Source: SIG587 sp045649505
GTDB lineage: Bacteria > Bacillota > Clostridia > Oscillospirales > Acutalibacteraceae
Reading direction: 5' to 3'
Assembly (NCBI GenBank): GCA_045649505.1
Contig: JAZRQA010000065.1
Coordinates: forward strand, 1 to 14,155
Length of the DNA: 14,155 nt
The position numbers and the translations under genes were made by a program. The notes beneath the pieces were generated by a model. That model worked only from the letters and a program-made list of their open reading frames with translations. It was not told where the DNA came from and did no database searches. Of the stretch, positions 12,517-14,155 are shown piece by piece; the first letter of the stretch is position 1, and each line of letters begins with the position of its first letter.

Positions 12517-13920
12517 TTACGGGAAGATTAACATATCGTCATCATTTTCTTCGGGTTCAATGGGTTTTTTTGCAGCGGTTTTCACCTTTTTGCGGTAGAA
12601 AAAGAAGAACCATACTAAGAAGCCTATACCTGCAAGTAACAATACTATTAAAACAATTACCAAAATTATAAGCCCCGTATTATCCTCTTTAACGGTGACA
12701 TTAGTTTCATTTATCATTTCAACAACAGCAAAGGTTGAAAAATGGAAAAGCTCGACGGTAATGGTGTTCGCCTTTTTATCGACAATAGAGGGAAACTGCT
12801 CGGTCTTGCCGTCATCGCTAATGTAAATAACCGCAAGTTTATTTATTTCATAGCCTTCGGGAATTTCAAAAATGGCGGTTACGGTGCCGTTGGGCTGAAC
12901 GGGCATACCTGCATATGCCGCGGTAATATTAAATGCGGTAAACCGCTTGGCACGGCCATCGAGTGCAGATTTTACACTCTCATATGAAATACCGTCATCT
13001 ATACGGGTAATGGAAAAAGCGGTGTTCTGGGGGAATACACCCTCAGCCGCACACAACTCAGCTCCGGAAATTTTTGCAATGGTTTTCACCTCAATCACAG
13101 AGGGCAGTGACGATTCCTCCCTGCTTGAGGAAGCGTTACTTGAAGATGTAACTGAGGAGGTGCTGCTGCTTGCAGCACTTGAAACATTAGCAGATGAGGT
13201 GCTTGAAGAGGTGATACTTGATGTTGAACCGATAATATCACCGGGCCTTATAAGCTCCTCGGGGACCGATGTAACCTTATCGGTAGAAACGTACTTTAAC
13301 TTAGAATTATTATATGTAACTGTGTACTGCATCCATTCATTTGTGGGAACGGTATAGTATGTGTTTTCCTCACGCTCAACGGTGAAATAATCCTTGTTTT
13401 CGGTGCCTGACGGCTTTTGGTCGGTGATGGTCCGTTTGTTAAGATATACAAAGTATTTGTCAGTACCGGGTAAATAACCGTCAAGGTAATATTCTTGATC
13501 ACCCATAGGCTCGGCAAGAATTACGCAATATTCACCGCCCGAATAAACGGGAGTGCCGCTATCGGTAAGCTCAGGAAATCCATAAACTATATCATATTTA
13601 AGCGCCTGAAGGTTTTTAAATGTTGAGGACGAGGTTTTAAACCATTCATTTACAAAAGCCTCATACTCCGCTTCGGGCACAAAGGTAATGTTGTTGTTGA
13701 ATTCATATTCTCTGGACTGGGTTATTTCGTGGGCAACATAATTATAAATCACTTCAGCTCCAAAGGAAGAATTATTTTTTGTGCCCTTATTAAAGCAGGT
13801 TTCAAACCATTCAATAATTCTGAAATTTTCACAAAGATTTGTTTTTTGCGCGCTGGCATAGGTTGTAAAAAGGCTAAACATCAACACAACACACAAAAGA
13901 CAGCTAATTAACTTTTTCAT
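12517..13920 (-). CDS. Secreted, membrane-anchored Ser-rich surface protein, unknown function
   Basis: A 467-residue protein I do not recognise by name. Residues 1-24 are a signal peptide (TYASA before QK). Residues 25 to about 228 form an unassigned extracytoplasmic domain rich in aromatic and acidic residues. A low-complexity linker of Ser, Thr and Ala (about 229-272) leads to a second domain (about 273-405) that contains TAIFEIPEGYEINKLAVIYI and ELFHFSTFAVVE, a beta-rich pattern common in clostridial surface proteins. A membrane helix (about 416-444) and an acidic cytoplasmic tail ending DDDMLIFP follow. There is no LPXTG sortase signal; anchoring is by the helix. GAGGTGA precedes the ATG and a perfect promoter lies upstream. 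It could be a receptor, adhesin or envelope-maintenance protein. Confidence 0.75.
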   Translation of the reverse strand: MKKLISCLLCVVLMFSLFTTYASAQKTNLCENFRIIEWFETCFNKGTKNNSSFGAEVIYNYVAHEITQSREYEFNNNITFVPEAEYEAFVNEWFKTSSSTFKNLQALKYDIVYGFPELTDSGTPVYSGGEYCVILAEPMGDQEYYLDGYLPGTDKYFVYLNKRTITDQKPSGTENKDYFTVEREENTYYTVPTNEWMQYTVTYNNSKLKYVSTDKVTSVPEELIRPGDIIGSTSSITSSSTSSANVSSAASSSTSSVTSSSNASSSREESSLPSVIEVKTIAKISGAELCAAEGVFPQNTAFSITRIDDGISYESVKSALDGRAKRFTAFNITAAYAGMPVQPNGTVTAIFEIPEGYEINKLAVIYISDDGKTEQFPSIVDKKANTITVELFHFSTFAVVEMINETNVTVKEDNTGLIILVIVLIVLLLAGIGFLVWFFFFYRKKVKTAAKKPIEPEENDDDMLIFP

Positions 13921-13950
13921 TAAATTGTCACCTCAGTAAGTTATGTAACT

Positions 13951-13979
13951 ATTATACAGTTTTTAAATACATGTGTCAA
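13951..13979 (-). promoter_or_regulatory. Promoter of the Ser-rich surface-protein gene
   Basis: On the minus strand: TTGACA (complement of 13974-13979), a 17-nt spacer and TATAAT (complement of 13951-13956), 30 nt before the start codon. Confidence 0.85.
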
Positions 13980-13990
13980 TTATATTCTAT

Positions 13991-14019
13991 TTGTTATTTT
14001 TCATAAAATACTGTATAAT
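13991..14019 (+). promoter_or_regulatory. Divergent promoter-like sequence
   Basis: TTGTTA (13991-13996), a 17-nt spacer and TATAAT (14014-14019), directed out of the window to the right. Transcription would start near 14026, just before the hairpin cluster. No coding region follows inside the window. Confidence 0.55.
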
Positions 14020-14020
14020 A

Positions 14021-14123
14021 ATGATAATCGGTAGACGAAAAGCTTTCAAATAAAGCTTTTCGAAAAACCGCTACACATAGCGGTTTTATGTAAATAATCC
14101 TTGATTATTTACGCCGACATCAT
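14021..14123. other. Multi-hairpin element, possible structured RNA or palindromic repeat unit
   Basis: Three consecutive hairpins lie here: CGAAAAGCTTT / AAAGCTTTTCG (14036-14046 with 14052-14062), AAAACCGCTA / TAGCGGTTTT (14064-14073 with 14078-14087) and TAAATAATC / GATTATTTA (14091-14099 with 14103-14111). An outer pair closes them: ATGAT and TCGG (14021-14025, 14028-14031) with CCGA and ATCAT (14114-14117, 14119-14123), giving a four-way-junction shape. The second hairpin has a short T run and could be a terminator of a small RNA. The element could also be a repeated palindromic unit in DNA. Part of the outer stem lies before the predicted transcription start, which weakens the RNA reading. 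No known RNA family is recognised. Confidence 0.45.
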
Positions 14124-14155
14124 TGCAATGAAATAGGTGAAATTATTTTTATAAT

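Overview
The window looks like a piece of an anaerobic, low-to-moderate GC Firmicutes chromosome, most likely class Clostridia (an Oscillospiraceae/Ruminococcaceae-like gut anaerobe would fit). The evidence is the gene content (oxygen-sensitive class III ribonucleotide reductase with its radical-SAM activase, Rex, PerR, rubredoxin-containing rubrerythrin, manganese catalase, a DUF421-DUF4363 pair), the strong AGGAGG-type ribosome binding sites and the TTGACA-17-TATAAT promoters. The species cannot be named from sequence reading alone.

Layout. 1-1478 (+): the end of a membrane methyltransferase-like gene and two small P-loop kinase-like genes, probably one operon. 1508-2209 (-): a CotJC-like manganese catalase. 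2282-2574: a 5'-truncated Cas2-like relic, a hairpin terminator and a 13-nt fragment resembling the 3' end of a tRNA-Pro. 2799-5265 (+): an AT-rich two-gene operon of unrecognised membrane proteins, each with a zinc ribbon predicted to be cytoplasmic, the ribbons lying back to back across the gene junction. 5294-5447 (-): tRNA-Pro(UGG) with its promoter and a terminator very similar to the earlier one. 5559-5907 (+): an MGMT-family gene. 6035-9074 (+): the nrd operon. 9033-10130 (-): DUF421 and DUF4363 genes. 10163-10889 (-): rex. 10936-11996 (+): perR and rubrerythrin, divergent from rex. 12059-12466 (+): a PepSY lipoprotein. 12517-13979 (-): a Ser-rich surface protein. 13991-14155: a promoter-like sequence followed by a cluster of hairpins that reaches the window edge.

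The most interesting item is the nrd operon. The large NrdD polypeptide stops after its zinc-binding segment and has no glycyl-radical motif. That motif (RRITGYLVG) sits instead in a separate 48-residue gene (8410-8556), with its own ribosome binding site, placed between nrdD and nrdG and overlapping nrdG by 17 nt. This reads as a split class III ribonucleotide reductase whose radical-bearing C-terminus is supplied in trans, comparable in principle to the GrcA/YfiD spare part of pyruvate formate-lyase. The promoter has two NrdR-box-like sites, one overlapping the -10 and one overlapping the ribosome binding site.

Many genes share an oxygen and redox theme: Rex senses NADH/NAD+, PerR senses peroxide, rubrerythrin and Mn catalase remove peroxide, and the split reductase would confine oxygen damage to a cheap replaceable peptide (inference).
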